A stretch of DNA of 64,000 nucleotides from contig OY754338.1 in assembly GCA_963573305.1 (NCBI GenBank), positions 15,250,192 to 15,314,191 of the forward strand, given 5' to 3'. Below the pieces are notes generated by a model. That model saw only the letters and a program-made list of their open reading frames with translations. It had not been told where the DNA came from and made no database searches. Position numbers and translations under genes: made by a program. Shown here one piece after another: positions 23,363 through 32,990 of this stretch. Source of the stretch: Pyrrhosoma nymphula. Taxonomy: Eukaryota; Arthropoda; Insecta; Odonata; Coenagrionidae. The stretch's first letter is position 1. Each line of letters starts with the position of its first letter.

Positions 23363-23530
23363 ACTTAAATAAAACTGCAGTAATTGTACTGTCCACTTAA
23401 ATTTTAATGTAAATATTACACCTGATGATAGACCTGATGATGACGCCATAAGGAACGTCGAAACACGTGTAGTGTAATTTTACATTAAAATTTAAGTGGA
23501 CAGTACAATTACTGTAGTTTTATTCAAGTA
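23363..23530. mobile_element. Penelope-type palindrome with hammerhead-like core (copy 1)
   Basis: Arms of about 55 bp (ACTTAAATAAAACTGCAGTA ... on the left; complementary ... TTTTATTCAAGT on the right) enclose a core with CTGATGA (23422-23428, repeated at 23434-23440), GACG...CGTC (23442-23445 and 23456-23459), GAAA (23460-23463) and CACGTGTA. A second copy lies at 31685-31856. Assignment to a Penelope-type terminal unit rests on the hammerhead and the inverted layout; no coding sequence is attached. Confidence 0.6.
23422..23471 (+). ncRNA. Candidate type I hammerhead ribozyme
   Basis: The order is the hammerhead order: stem I 5' strand ending ATTACAC, CTGATGA, stem II GACG/CGTC with a ten-base loop, GAAA, a one-pair stem III (C [ACGT] G), then the GTA cleavage triplet ending at 23471. 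GTGTAAT follows and pairs with ATTACAC to close stem I. A 12-base duplication carrying a second CTGATGA sits between the first core box and stem II, so this copy may be impaired. Motif order and pairing are seen; catalysis is inferred. Confidence 0.55.
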
Positions 23531-24431
23531 CTAAAATGCTGTTCCACGATATAACGCCCGACACTGTCGAATTTAAACAGTAAAGGACGTTTGACTGGTA
23601 TAAGATTCAGTATCGTGTAACTGGATAACTTACAATCGATGTCTCAAGGCATGATCTTCATTATTTTACGGCCATTCCGATTTTACTATCATGGTATTGC
23701 CGTCTTAACTTGGGTTCTTCACCTTCACTTCTTCTTAACTTAACAACCGATGGCGTTCCAAAACATTCCAAGGAAGTCTTAAGATTGGCATAATAATGAA
23801 TAAGTCCCTTTAAATGACCCAGTTCTTCCTTTTACACATTTCATTTTCCAGTTTTAATGGCCATTATCGATAACGAAGAAAGAAAATTAGGATTTAAATA
23901 TATATTAATTTTTCATGATGAATAAAAACACTTATGTTAGTAATCCTCTACATATTTATTGAATGGAATTGATTATTTACCATACAATAAATCTGTGGAA
24001 GATTACTAAGCGATTCATCATGAATATATAAAAAAAGTAAAAATAATGTATATTACTCAACAGAAGTAGACATACATGAATCTTTACAACATGAGTAATT
24101 TTTTAGGTAACCTAATTAGGAGGACCTGTGTCAAGACTGCCATCATTTAGTCATTAGTTATGCGTTAGTTTTTTATATAATTGAATATGAAAAATAGAGG
24201 CACAAAATTACATATCGAAAACTTCCACTCGGTCCAGCCTGACACTGTTATGTTCAATAATAATTTTTTATTAATCTCTAGAAGAGCTTCAAAAAGAGAA
24301 AAGAAGGCGTCTTGAATCACGATTGTAAACTCTTTTTTGATTAAAAATGTTCAACACAGCATGGCTATCATGCGAAAGCTTTCCTTAGAACGTTTTATAA
24401 TTAGTTGACAATAATTTATGGCGATTTACGT

Positions 24432-24995
24432 TTAAGGTGGTTCCACCGTAAAATGACTTAAATGTCATTTTATTTATATTCTATCTACTTGTAGAAAACG
24501 TTGTCATCTATCTGATATTAACCACAACAAAATAATACCTTTCCACGCTATTTTATCATGTAATTGAACTTGAAATTACATGGTGTTCAATGGGGGAATG
24601 AGAGAAACACGGGGAAGAATAGTATTTTTCCACAAAATATAAATGCCATTTTTGCGGAAAACTATTTATTATAAGAAAATAATCCAGAGAAATTGAATAA
24701 AAATAAAATATAGGCATCTTAACACCTTATTTTTTAAAGTTATTAGGGAATTAATGCCGTAACTGAAGTCAAAATACGGTAATTCGTAGGAAATGGCGCT
24801 GCAGTCGGTTCCTATGAAAAAGTGCTCATTTAAAATACATTCGTGGAATAATCTGCATTTTTTTCTACTTTACTTTTGGGTTTCTATAGGTAATGCATTT
24901 CATCAGCGAAAGCAGGATTTTTTGTACAAAATATTTAAAAAATGTGGAATTTAGTATTTGTTTTGACTCACACAGTCGCGGCGGAACTTTCTTAA
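24432..24995 (-). mobile_element. MITE family B, full copy (B3), reverse orientation
   Basis: Reads TTAAGGTGGTTCCACCG to CGCGGCGGAACTTTCTTAA on the plus strand, i.e. the family B consensus inverted. TTAA at both ends, 564 bp. Confidence 0.9.
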
Positions 24996-24999
24996 CTGG

Positions 25000-25779
25000 A
25001 GGAATCAACGAGGAAGGCTGAGAATGGAATACACTCAAAACAAATTACGAAGGGCGTCAAACTGAAGACTTATTTAAGAATAAAACTCTTAGCTTAGAGA
25101 AGAATTGAGGTGGAGAGCTTCAGCAATAGCCAAATTTTCTGATTGATTGATGAGACTGCTGATGGTTGATGAGGAATAATGATCTAAGATACCGTTATAG
25201 CATTTATTGAAGAATAGGTATCAGACGAATCTGAGGAAAACGGCTGGATCATATATCCATTACCGCTGAAGGATAAAAATTCGGTCGAACATGAAATTCG
25301 AGCCAGCTGCAATTTTTCCCCCTATGATGGGAATTCGAGCGTAATCCTCGATGCGCAGTCGTGCATTCAGTTGTTTTTTTCGCTTCACTTCTCTCTTATT
25401 TTTCCCCTCCATCAGTCTGAGGCCATTGTTGCCGACTGCCGACCGTTGACGACGGTCGACCGTTCTTCGGAAGGAGAGATAGGAGAAGGCTGTGCAGAAG
25501 AGTTTGATACTCTTTGAAGAAATCTTCACGACAACTGTTAAAATGTGGGAGCCATGATATCGTATATCGCTATTCCTGCTCCATCCTAATTGGCTACGAG
25601 AGTCGAGAATGAAACGTGGCTGCTTGGGTTGATGAGACCACTGATTGGCTCATCCCTCCGGCAGTAAAAAATCATATTTCTCATTTCCAATGATGAAATT
25701 TCCTAGAAATAGAAGGGCGGGGCTGAATACAGTATAAGGGTGGGATGGCACACAAAATAGAGCAGGTCGAGCAGTTTAC
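25000..25779. other. Stretch between MITE B3 and a LINE fragment, no gene
   Basis: The ORF at 25260-25529 (minus) has no domain motif. GC rises between about 25300 and 25650 without an identifiable exon. Confidence 0.45.
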
Positions 25780-26330
25780 GTAGATGGGTATTATATTGGA
25801 AGAGAATGGGTTTAGTGGTAGGGATATTAGATGCTGAATTGTCGTGGCCAAAGAATCATTTTATAAAATAAAGGAATTGATGAGGGGGAGGTCTGAGAAG
25901 AGACGTAAAGGAGAGGCTGGTGAAAACTTTAATATGGAGCGTGGCGCTGTATGGATCGGAAACTTGGTCATTGCGAAGGGAGGATGTGCGTAGACTTGAG
26001 GCGTTTGAGATGTGGGTTTGGAGAAGGATGGAGAAGGTTAGCTGGGTGGCGAGTAAGACGAACGAGGAGGTATTGGATATGGTTAAGGAGGAGAGGAAGC
26101 TTGTGGCAGAGGTTCGGAGTAGGCAGAAGAGATGGATGGAGGAGGTTTTGAGAGGAGAGGGCATGTTGAAAAGAGTGATAGAGGGGAGAACACTGGGGAA
26201 GCGTGGAAGAGGAAGGAGGAGGATAGGAATTCTGGACGAAATAAGAGGAGGGAGAATATATGAAGAATTGAAGAGTGACCTAATAACGGGCCATCCTACG
26301 ACATGGAAAAAATGGTCAAACTAAAGACTC
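25780..26330 (+). pseudogene. Non-LTR retrotransposon 3' fragment (RT C-terminal region)
   Basis: Three frames together reproduce the thumb/C-terminal part of an RTE/Jockey-type reverse transcriptase. Around 25795-25890 the frame reads ILEENGFSGRDIR, a stop, then VVAKESFYKIKELMRGR. After a one-base frameshift near 25885-25892 the frame runs through LVKTLIWSVALYGSETWSLR, then RLEAFEMWVWRRMEKVSWV, NEEVL and an Arg/Gly-rich GKRGRGRRR end, stopping after 26324. YGSETW and EAFEMW.WRRM are signatures of this region in insect LINEs. 5'-truncated, with at least one stop and one frameshift, so inactive. Confidence 0.85.
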
Positions 26331-26440
26331 AAATATATGTGTATATACCTACTTGGTTAATTAATCAGAAATGCTGCCATTAAAAAAATTTTTGGACTAG
26401 TTGTATATTCCTTTAGTTAGTTAACGCTTCGTACAACTAC

Positions 26441-27011
26441 TTAAGGTAGTTTGAGAGCTAAAAATCACTTCACCTAGAATTTGATGAACTAGGCCTCATT
26501 TTAAAGAAAAAACTCTTATCTTTCTAATTTTATCAAAATATCAACTCGTTGCCGAAATACTTTTCTCGAGCAATTTGCCTCATTAATATAAACTATTTTA
26601 CATGGGATAGATTACGGCTGTGCGCTCCAGAGGGAGAATATTTAAAAGATTACGAACTTATTTCACCAAGATTTTATAGAAAAACTAACGGTGTGTAGAT
26701 TGCATGTTTTATCAACTATTTATAAAAAATAATCTATTACTCACCGCTGTAATTTTTACAGAATCGCAAAAAATCCTGCTGTTTTGAAGGGTTTTCAGCC
26801 GTACGGCGGGAAAAAATGAGTCAAGTTAGAGACTTATGTAGCTTTATTTATTTAATTACTGAGAATTTTGATCATATATAATTATAAATTTGCGCCATTA
26901 ATATTACACTATTTATTTCATACTTCTTACAGACGCTGAAATAAAAAAATAAAATTTGAATATGGTCTCCATTATGACTAGGGGGAACTATCTTTTATCA
27001 AACCACTTTAA
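26441..27011 (-). mobile_element. MITE family C, copy C2
   Basis: Plus-strand sequence starts TTAAGGTAGTTTGAGAGC and has the landmarks in reverse order relative to C1 (AATTTGATGAACTAGGCCTC first, then GTGCGCTCCAGAGGGAGAAT, AGCCGTACGGCGGG and TCTCCATTATGACTAGGG), ending CAAACCACTTTAA. It is therefore in the opposite orientation. Confidence 0.88.
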
Positions 27012-27916
27012 GTTCTGAAATATATTTGAAAATGGTTTCCAAAATTGACAAGGGAGAAATCCCGCCCAGCTTCCTTAAGGCACCCGTAAGGAACACTTAT
27101 GTAACCTCAGTCGGCTGCGACATGTTCACTTTGAGACAAAGTTAAAGAGAAAAGAGGTCATAGGCATCCAAAAGACGGTCTCTCCTCCTCCTTCTTCCTC
27201 TCCTTCGTCTGACCCGAAGAGAAATGACAGACGAAAAACTTTAAAAAGAAAACAAACAAAAAAAGAAAGAAGTTGCAGAAATTCCGTCGGCGAATATCTT
27301 TCCTTGACGCTCAAGAGAGACAAAGACGCAACGGAACGCGAAGCCGAAGGGGAAAATGGAAGGAGACTTCATTCATTTCACGGGGACTCCCCTACCTCCT
27401 CGAACACGCCTTCTTTTTTTATAATGCCGTTGGTCGAAAAAAAATATTTAAAAAAATATTTAAAAAATCTTTGCCCCCTCTCCCCCTCCTTTCATCTCCA
27501 CCGTTTCCCGTGACAACCTCGGAGGTAAGGTGTAGGGGAGGGAGGGAGGGAGAGGACTGAGCTGGCCGCTTCGTCTTGTGCCGGCAGCAAACCCGGTGTG
27601 CGAGCATAGCCCCCCTGGCGTAGGCAAGCAACCAACCCACCTGAATTCCCACCCCCCTTTCTTCCCCCGCCATGAGACACCGTTATAATGCCGAGAAGAA
27701 GTAGAGGAGGAAGAAGAAGACGAAGAAGCAGGCGATCGAATCCTGTTAAGCCACTCAGGCAAAGGTCGTCGACGCCGATACGACTATTACAACTACCTAC
27801 ACACACAGATGTATATCCAGACGCCTCTCCCGGCAAGGCGAGACACACTTCAATTATGATTTAATTATGACTCAGACTCAGGTGCTTGTCTACTCGACCA
27901 GCTGGAAGGCAATTTT
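27012..27916. other. GC-rich, purine/pyrimidine-biased block, function unknown
   Basis: From about 27160 to 27860 the base composition departs from the AT-rich surroundings: CT-rich runs (TCTCCTCCTCCTTCTTCCTC), GA-rich runs (GAGGAGGAAGAAGAAGACGA) and CCCCCT/GGGGAG clusters. Overlapping ORFs on both strands are low-complexity and lack family motifs. It might be an alternative promoter or UTR of the CRAL-TRIO gene, or an unrecognised repeat; nothing in the sequence decides. Confidence 0.4.
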
Positions 27917-28440
27917 TTTCATCCCTCTCTGTCAATAGTCGCTACAGATTGTACAAAAAAATATGCTGGACGCTTCAAGATTTATCCTCGTATTGTGACC
28001 GACAAATATACGCAACTAGGAGTAAAAAAGTTACTTGCATTAATCAAGGAAAGAAAGTAATTATGAAATGCTAATATTGAATGAGAATATTGTTTTGCAT
28101 TCATTCATAAATTTATCTACATTAGCGTGCGTTCCAACTCTCTAGAGTAAATGTTCGTGAAAGTCTTAAAAAAATAATAATAATTTTTTTTATCTCTCTG
28201 TAAATAGTCATTACAAATTGAACGAAAAATACATTGGAAGCTTCAAGTTTTATCATCGTATCATGGCCCACAAATTTACGCAAGTAGGAGTAAAAAGGTT
28301 CTTGAGTTAATGAAGCGGAGACGGTAATTACGAAATACAAACCTTGAATGGAAATGTTGTTTTGGAATCATTCATAAAATGTATCCACATCGAGTATGCG
28401 ATCCAACTCTAGACTAAAAGTTCGTGAAAGTCTTATAAAT
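27917..28440 (+). repeat. Tandem duplication, two units of about 255 bp
   Basis: Unit 1 (about 27917-28175) and unit 2 (about 28184-28440) share TCTCTCTGT(C/A)AATAGTC, GCTTCAAG(A)TTTATC(C/A)TCG, TACGCAA(C/G)TAGGAGTAAAAA and GTTCGTGAAAGTCTTA in the same order, with roughly 20% substitutions. No inverted ends or coding potential. Confidence 0.75.
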
Positions 28441-28579
28441 GAATCTGTTCAAAGATGTCTCCCATCTCAGGGCATCTGTTCATTAAAATCGATAAAGGAA
28501 GAATAGGATTGTGGGAGACGTCACTAAAAGGAAAGACAAACCCAACTACTTAGGTAGTAAGGAGCACAGTTTCTAAATA

Positions 28580-28720
28580 AAATACAGGCCACAGAAATCG
28601 GATGTAATAAAGGACTCCTTCCTAAACCGCGGAGTTAAAGAATGGAATGAGTTGCCGGAAGATGTTTTTAAGACCTTTCCCGACACAGTTAAGAATTTTA
28701 GGAAGTTAATAAGAGCTTAA
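28580..28720 (+). pseudogene. LINE reverse-transcriptase C-terminal tail
   Basis: A 46-codon open frame ending in TAA (28718-28720) reads KYRPQKSDVIKDSFLNRGVK, then EWNELPEDVFKTFPDTVKNF and RKLIRA. The F..R.V.EWN.LP..V......F...L pattern is the standard C-terminal tail of many non-LTR reverse transcriptases. Upstream codons (from about 28545) continue with a stop at 28574-28576. Truncated fragment, too short to be listed as an ORF. Confidence 0.7.
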
Positions 28721-29394
28721 GTACTCCAGAGTGCAGAGCTTGTGTGTAAAAGTCATGAGTTTCAAGATGAGTACGTTGTTTCTATTTTATTTAACTTCAT
28801 TTCCCATGTTATACTCTTTACCGTTGCCACCAGGTCAATAGCCAAAATTATTATATAAAAATATATTTAAATAAAATAAAACCCACGATATATCTTTATA
28901 ACAAAAACGGTACCTATTGAAAACAAAACCATCCATTTTAAATCTCGGCGTACGTAAAGGATACGTCATTTGTGTTTTTTAAACAAATTTATTCGCATCA
29001 ATTCAACGCTAATAATACCTATTCATTGTTCTAATTTAATTGAGAGGAAAATTTGAAAATATTAAAAATCTTGCGTTGGAACTTAACATGTCGTATTGCA
29101 TGAAATCGGTCGCAAGTTTTTTTCTCTTTTTCGTGTTATTATTTTTTACGCTTTTGAAAGTGCAAATGGTGACGGATTCAAATTGTATCCGCCTCGAAAC
29201 GCCTTCAAGAAGGATGCGCCCTAATGGCCTTTAGTGCATCACCTGATTCACTTCCAAAGACGTCACTCCTCCATTTGGTTTTTCCTTCCGTCATGAATCA
29301 AACTAACACTCCCCAGTTTCGCGAATCCGGCCCCGGTCCGGGCCACGGGCCTCGTCGACCTCTTTTAGTCATCCCGAACATAAAATCTATACTT
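28721..29394. other. AT-rich stretch, no gene recognised
   Basis: Nothing supported apart from a short GC-rich patch near 29310-29360 (CGGCCCCGGTCCGGGCC) just before the Penelope fragment. Confidence 0.45.
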
Positions 29395-29853
29395 ATTCTG
29401 TTGCTGAAAATAATATATGTTGGCCAGACAAAGAGAGCCATAGGATGCAGACTGAAGGAACACGAACGGGCTATTCGGAAGAAAGATTGGTATCATCTCT
29501 GCCGTGGCTGAGCACACACTATTAGAAGGTCACAGTATTGACATCAAAAGAGCGAAAGTTTTATGTAAAGAAATTAGCAACTATCCACGGATCATCAGGG
29601 AAGCCATTGAAATAGAAAAAAAGACCTAACAACCTAAATAGAGAAGATGGCTACAAACTTCCTTATACGTGGAAAAGACTTAAAAAACTAAAATATTAAT
29701 TATTCATGCTGTACATAATAACCGTTTAAGTTTGTTTATTAATTTTTCATTGTAGATTTAGAATGCCTGACAAAGCCGGCATAATAGCACGGCGAAACTG
29801 TTGCTAAAAAAGTTAAGTTTAATCGCAGAAATCCAAAAGAACCTTACCAAAAT
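29395..29853 (+). pseudogene. Penelope-like retroelement 3' end, copy 2
   Basis: The frame around 29413-29510 reads IYVGQTKRAIGCRLKEHERA and then IRKKDW: the YVGQT strand plus R.KEH helix of the GIY-YIG endonuclease. After DW a frameshift leads to a stop, but the shifted frame continues with AVAEHTLLEGHSIDIKRAK, NYPRIIREAIEI and a stop. It is the same family as 8491-8903, sharing the 3' flank GAGAAGATGGCTACAAACTT and the hammerhead-like segment 29767-29798. 5'-truncated and frameshifted. Confidence 0.82.
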
Positions 29854-30139
29854 CTATATATTCTGTTTTCTGTCACAACTTTCACTCCATGCTTAAAGCC
29901 TCTCAACAAAATTTGGGCGGCTTGAAATAGTTTGAATCCAAAACGTTTTTTTCGATCCAAATTCGATCGATATTAAGAATAATTTGTTGCTTCCTTCTTA
30001 AATACAAATTACATCTAACTAAACAAAAAAGTTGGGAAGCTTTAGGCTTAGGCTAGGTGTGTCCATTGACGACTTCCCGATGTCCCCCTAAGGTCACCCC
30101 ACCCCCCCTCGGAATGAATCGAATTACTTAATGACGAGT

Positions 30140-30675
30140 ACATTGGTTAATTTATGGAGATTTGGTCATGTCTTTTTTAAAAAAAATCAACTTCCTTTTT
30201 TATGTATTATGTAGTGTTCTCCAGAATTTCAATACGAATTTTTTTTTTAATTCGTAAAATATGTAATATATGTACATTCGAAATTTGAAGTTACGATATC
30301 TGTAATTGTTAATTTCATGCTTTGTACTATTCATTTTAAATATTTTTATTTTCACTTATTATATTTTTTAAAAACATTTTAGCTTGGTTTCCCATTTTGT
30401 TTTTTATGTTGATTTTGCTGCTAAGAGGAAGAGTTTGTTTTTGTGTGTTGCCATTGTCGCAGTAAGAAAGTTAATCCTTTGAGGTCCTAAATTTATGATT
30501 GAAAACCTTTTTATCTTTGTAGTATTGTAATTATTATATTAACTGTATTCCTTGCATTGTACTGTAGCCCTTAAGAAGCCTCATTAATAAAAAGGCGAAA
30601 CGTCTTGGCGGAGAAAGGAAGTTGTGTTTCTTATTAAAAAAGACATGACCAAACCTCTATAAATTAATCAATGTA
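30140..30675. mobile_element. Penelope-type unit with inverted ends and hammerhead-like core
   Basis: ACATTGGTTAATTTATGGAG, then ATTTGGTCATGTCTTTTTTA (30140-30180), is mirrored by TAAAAAAGACATGACCAAAC and CTCTATAAATTAATCAATGT (30634-30675). Close to the right end lies CTTAAGA, GCCT...AGGC, GAAACGTC (30570-30604), a near-hammerhead. There are no ORFs between the arms. A fragment of the same family is at 8991-9076. Confidence 0.6.
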
Positions 30676-30950
30676 TAATTATATATTATGAGAACAAAAA
30701 GCACTGCAACTGTTTATTTATTTAAAAAAAAAGTCAAAACAAAAGAATACACCAAGCGTACCTATTTTTAACACACCTGTGAGGTGACCTGAGTACTATT
30801 TTCTATTGGTCAATTATTTCTAGATGCTTTTTTGATCGTGATGAAAGGTTATTCTCTTAAAAAGAACGATAATGTTCGTTAAATGTTGTGTCATCATTGT
30901 GATTCGAAAACTCTTCAGACTTTCTCTCTCCTGCGAATGTGTGTCTGGTA
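30676..30950. other. AT-rich spacer, no gene
   Basis: Nothing recognised between the Penelope-type unit and the minisatellite. Confidence 0.5.
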
Positions 30951-30951
30951 A

Positions 30952-31048
30952 GTTTGAATGTTTTTTTTTGTTCGAATGTTTTTTATTTGTTCGAATGTTT
31001 TTTTTTGTTCGAATGTTTTTTTTTCGAATGTTTGTTGGAATGTTCGAG
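30952..31048 (+). repeat. Minisatellite of about 17-bp units
   Basis: Five to six imperfect units of the form TTCGAATGTTTTTTTTG, degenerating at the right end to TTGGAATGTTCG. The ORFs on both strands here (FFFVRMFF.. and the complement) are artefacts of this array. Confidence 0.85.
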
Positions 31049-31684
31049 TCATTCATCAGTGGCAAATTCTTAAAAGCTTTATCGCCCATAAAAAAGTACA
31101 AGGAAAACATCTTCACATTCTGCTTTCCACTGTTGATCTTAAAAAGGTCGTTGGGAACAGCATTAATCCCGTAAAAAACGTGCAGTCATTGTGTTTTCTT
31201 CGTGAAATTCAAGGTGTTTTTTTTTCTTGCTCGTCAAATTAAGGGGGGGGGGGCGGAAACGTGCGTATTTTAAATGGGATTTTTCTTCACCTGAATCTAT
31301 AAAGATTACCCTGCGGTCCCCTCAGGGGTGGGTATGGAAAGAGGTTGACAGGACTTTTAAGCCATGAAGAAGAGTGGGAATTCCGATAAGAAATTTAAAA
31401 AAAATAGAGGAAAAAAGACAAGAAGTCAAATGAATTTTAGCGAGCGTGTTCTTTTTTACTTGATCTGTTTTTTTGTTGTAGGCATTGATGTGAGAGATGT
31501 GAGAAAGAGTAATTTTTTGCTCCTAATCAGGTAAGGAAGTGTAGTACCTATCTTTCTCATTTTGCCGCTTCTATCAGCCCCGGAGATATATAACTTCAAT
31601 TTACGAGTGAATATTTAAGATTTCAACTTAGTTTTGGATAAATTTGACAGTCTCTGGCGATATATGGTGGAACAGCATTTCAGT
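31049..31684. other. Spacer without recognised features
   Basis: Includes a run of about ten G at 31243. No supported gene or repeat copy. Confidence 0.5.
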
Positions 31685-31856
31685 ACTTCAATAAAACTAC
31701 AGTAATTGTACTGTCCACTTAAATTTTATTGCAAATATTACACTACACGTGTTTCGAAGTTTCTTTAGGGCGTCATCATCAGGTCCGAAACACGTGTAGT
31801 GTAATATTTACATTGAAATTTAAGTGGACGGTAAAATTACTGCAATTTTATTTAAG
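31685..31856. mobile_element. Penelope-type palindrome with hammerhead-like core (copy 2)
   Basis: Arms ACTTCAATAAAACTACAGTA ... and its complement are about 55 bp and match the copy at 23363-23530. The centre differs: CACTACACGTGTTTCG appears in both orientations, so the unit is head-to-head. The minus strand carries CTGATGA (31782-31776), GAAA (31755-31752) and GTA (31746-31744). Confidence 0.6.
31744..31782 (-). ncRNA. Candidate hammerhead ribozyme core, minus strand
   Basis: Minus strand: GGAC, CTGATGA, TGACG...CTTC (stem II with one mismatch), GAAA, C[ACGT]G, TA. The stem II mismatch (CTTC instead of CGTC) and the inserted CACGTGTTTCGG before CTGATGA would weaken it, but all invariant core bases are present. 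Confidence 0.45.
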
Positions 31857-32590
31857 ACCTTAATTTTGGATACTTTCCTTATCTTTCAAAAAATAAATAA
31901 ATAAAACCTCCGCAAAAGTGGTGCTAATAGTGTCCCCAAATTATGATGCAAAACAGAGCCGAATATAAACTGTTTTAAGTTCTCTCAAAAATCTCCAATT
32001 TGAGTATAAACAACAATAAGTCTGACCTCCAAAACATGGATTTGATTTAGCTTGTGCGATATCTTTTTCTACTCATTTTAAAGACCACACTGGAAATTCA
32101 TTTAAAAATACAAGCATTGTTTAAAAATTGGCAGTGAACAGGTGATATCCTGCCGCAAAAACTTTCTTTGAATGACAAGAGCTTCTCAGAAATTATTGAA
32201 ATATCTGTACATAACTGAGGCTTTAATTAACTGAATATTTTTTCGTTCACATAAAAAGTACGTTGATAAAACATATGAAGTGCACACCGTAACATTTATG
32301 ACGCAGTCTGTTTGTCAAAACTTCCTCATTCTGTTAAGTAACTGATTTGTTAACTGAAGTGAACAGCCGTATCAAGTACCACGGTAAAAAAAAGGGATTC
32401 CATATATTTTTTTATATCTTTATAACAGTGCGCTGGTTGATATTAAATTGGTATCGTCTAGAATTTGAGATTTTTTTTCACTTTACCATGAGAGGCAATT
32501 AATTGAATTTTATGAGTTGTGACATGTCGCTCAAATTTCTCAATTACATTACTTGACTTGACGTAAATGAATGTAAGAGAATGCATTTAC
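31857..32590. other. Proximal part of the first intron, nothing recognised
   Basis: AT-rich with no repeat copy identified. It starts, in transcription direction, with the donor GTAAATGCATT at 32590. Confidence 0.45.
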
Positions 32591-32626
32591 CTGGAAGGAC
32601 AACAGCTTGGTTCCTCCTGCACCCAT
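32591..32626 (-). CDS. Putative first coding exon of the CRAL-TRIO gene
   Basis: On the minus strand an ATG at 32626 sits in a favourable context (AAA before it, G after it). It opens 12 codons (MGAGGTKLLSFQ) that end exactly at a strong splice donor, CCAG|GTAAAT, with the intron starting at 32590. Joined to the acceptor of the next exon at 17133, the frame continues without a stop into DMEDVN. An upstream in-frame stop (TAA) lies in the same GC-richer block, and no other in-frame ATG lies between it and this one. The peptide itself resembles nothing I know. Seen: ATG, open frame, donor, matching phase. Inferred: that this exon is spliced to the 17.1 kb exon 15.5 kb away. If the join is wrong, translation could start at the second methionine, at 17130, and this block would be 5' UTR or belong to another transcript. 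Confidence 0.45.
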
Positions 32627-32990
32627 TTTCTTCCCGTTTTTGCAAAATCCAAACTTAAAGAAAGTGATGCACAGGGAATGTGCCTTTCCCTTGTGACGAT
32701 GGCGGTCGATCCACGATTTGACGGAAGTTGAAAGTCCTTAAATCGGTGTTCTTAAAGTCACTGAGCATTCGTCGTGAATCGCTGTGCAGCCGCGAGGAAT
32801 TCCGTGACTGGAATGTCGTCTTTTCTACGTGCTTCTTACGAGAGAGCCAAGCATCTCAAACGATAGCGTAACAAACTCGCCCGCCTCCTATTGATATGCT
32901 CGCGAAAACACTCACAAGCGACCTTGCCTTCCCCCACACCACTCTGTTTCCTGGGCAACGACTAACAATGCGTTTGACGATTCTAGCGAG
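32627..32990 (-). promoter_or_regulatory. Probable 5' UTR and promoter region of the CRAL-TRIO gene
   Basis: This stretch is clearly GC-richer than the surrounding intron-like DNA and lies directly upstream of the candidate first exon on the minus strand. It holds no recognisable repeat copy, has several CpG-containing stretches and ends in the exon with a good splice donor. I could not place a TATA box or a transcription start with confidence. The assignment rests on composition and on position relative to the exon; there is no motif proof. Confidence 0.35.

Noticed and set aside
25260..25529. Basic 89-codon minus-strand ORF
   Set aside because: No family motif or splice context; sits between a MITE and a LINE fragment.
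27273..27848. Overlapping 84-118-codon ORFs on both strands
   Set aside because: Low-complexity Arg/Gly/Ser/Leu/Pro-rich products of CT- and GA-rich DNA; frames conflict and none shows a domain.
30820..31242. ORFs of 94-100 codons on both strands
   Set aside because: They run through the TTCGAATG minisatellite and contain only its periodic translation.
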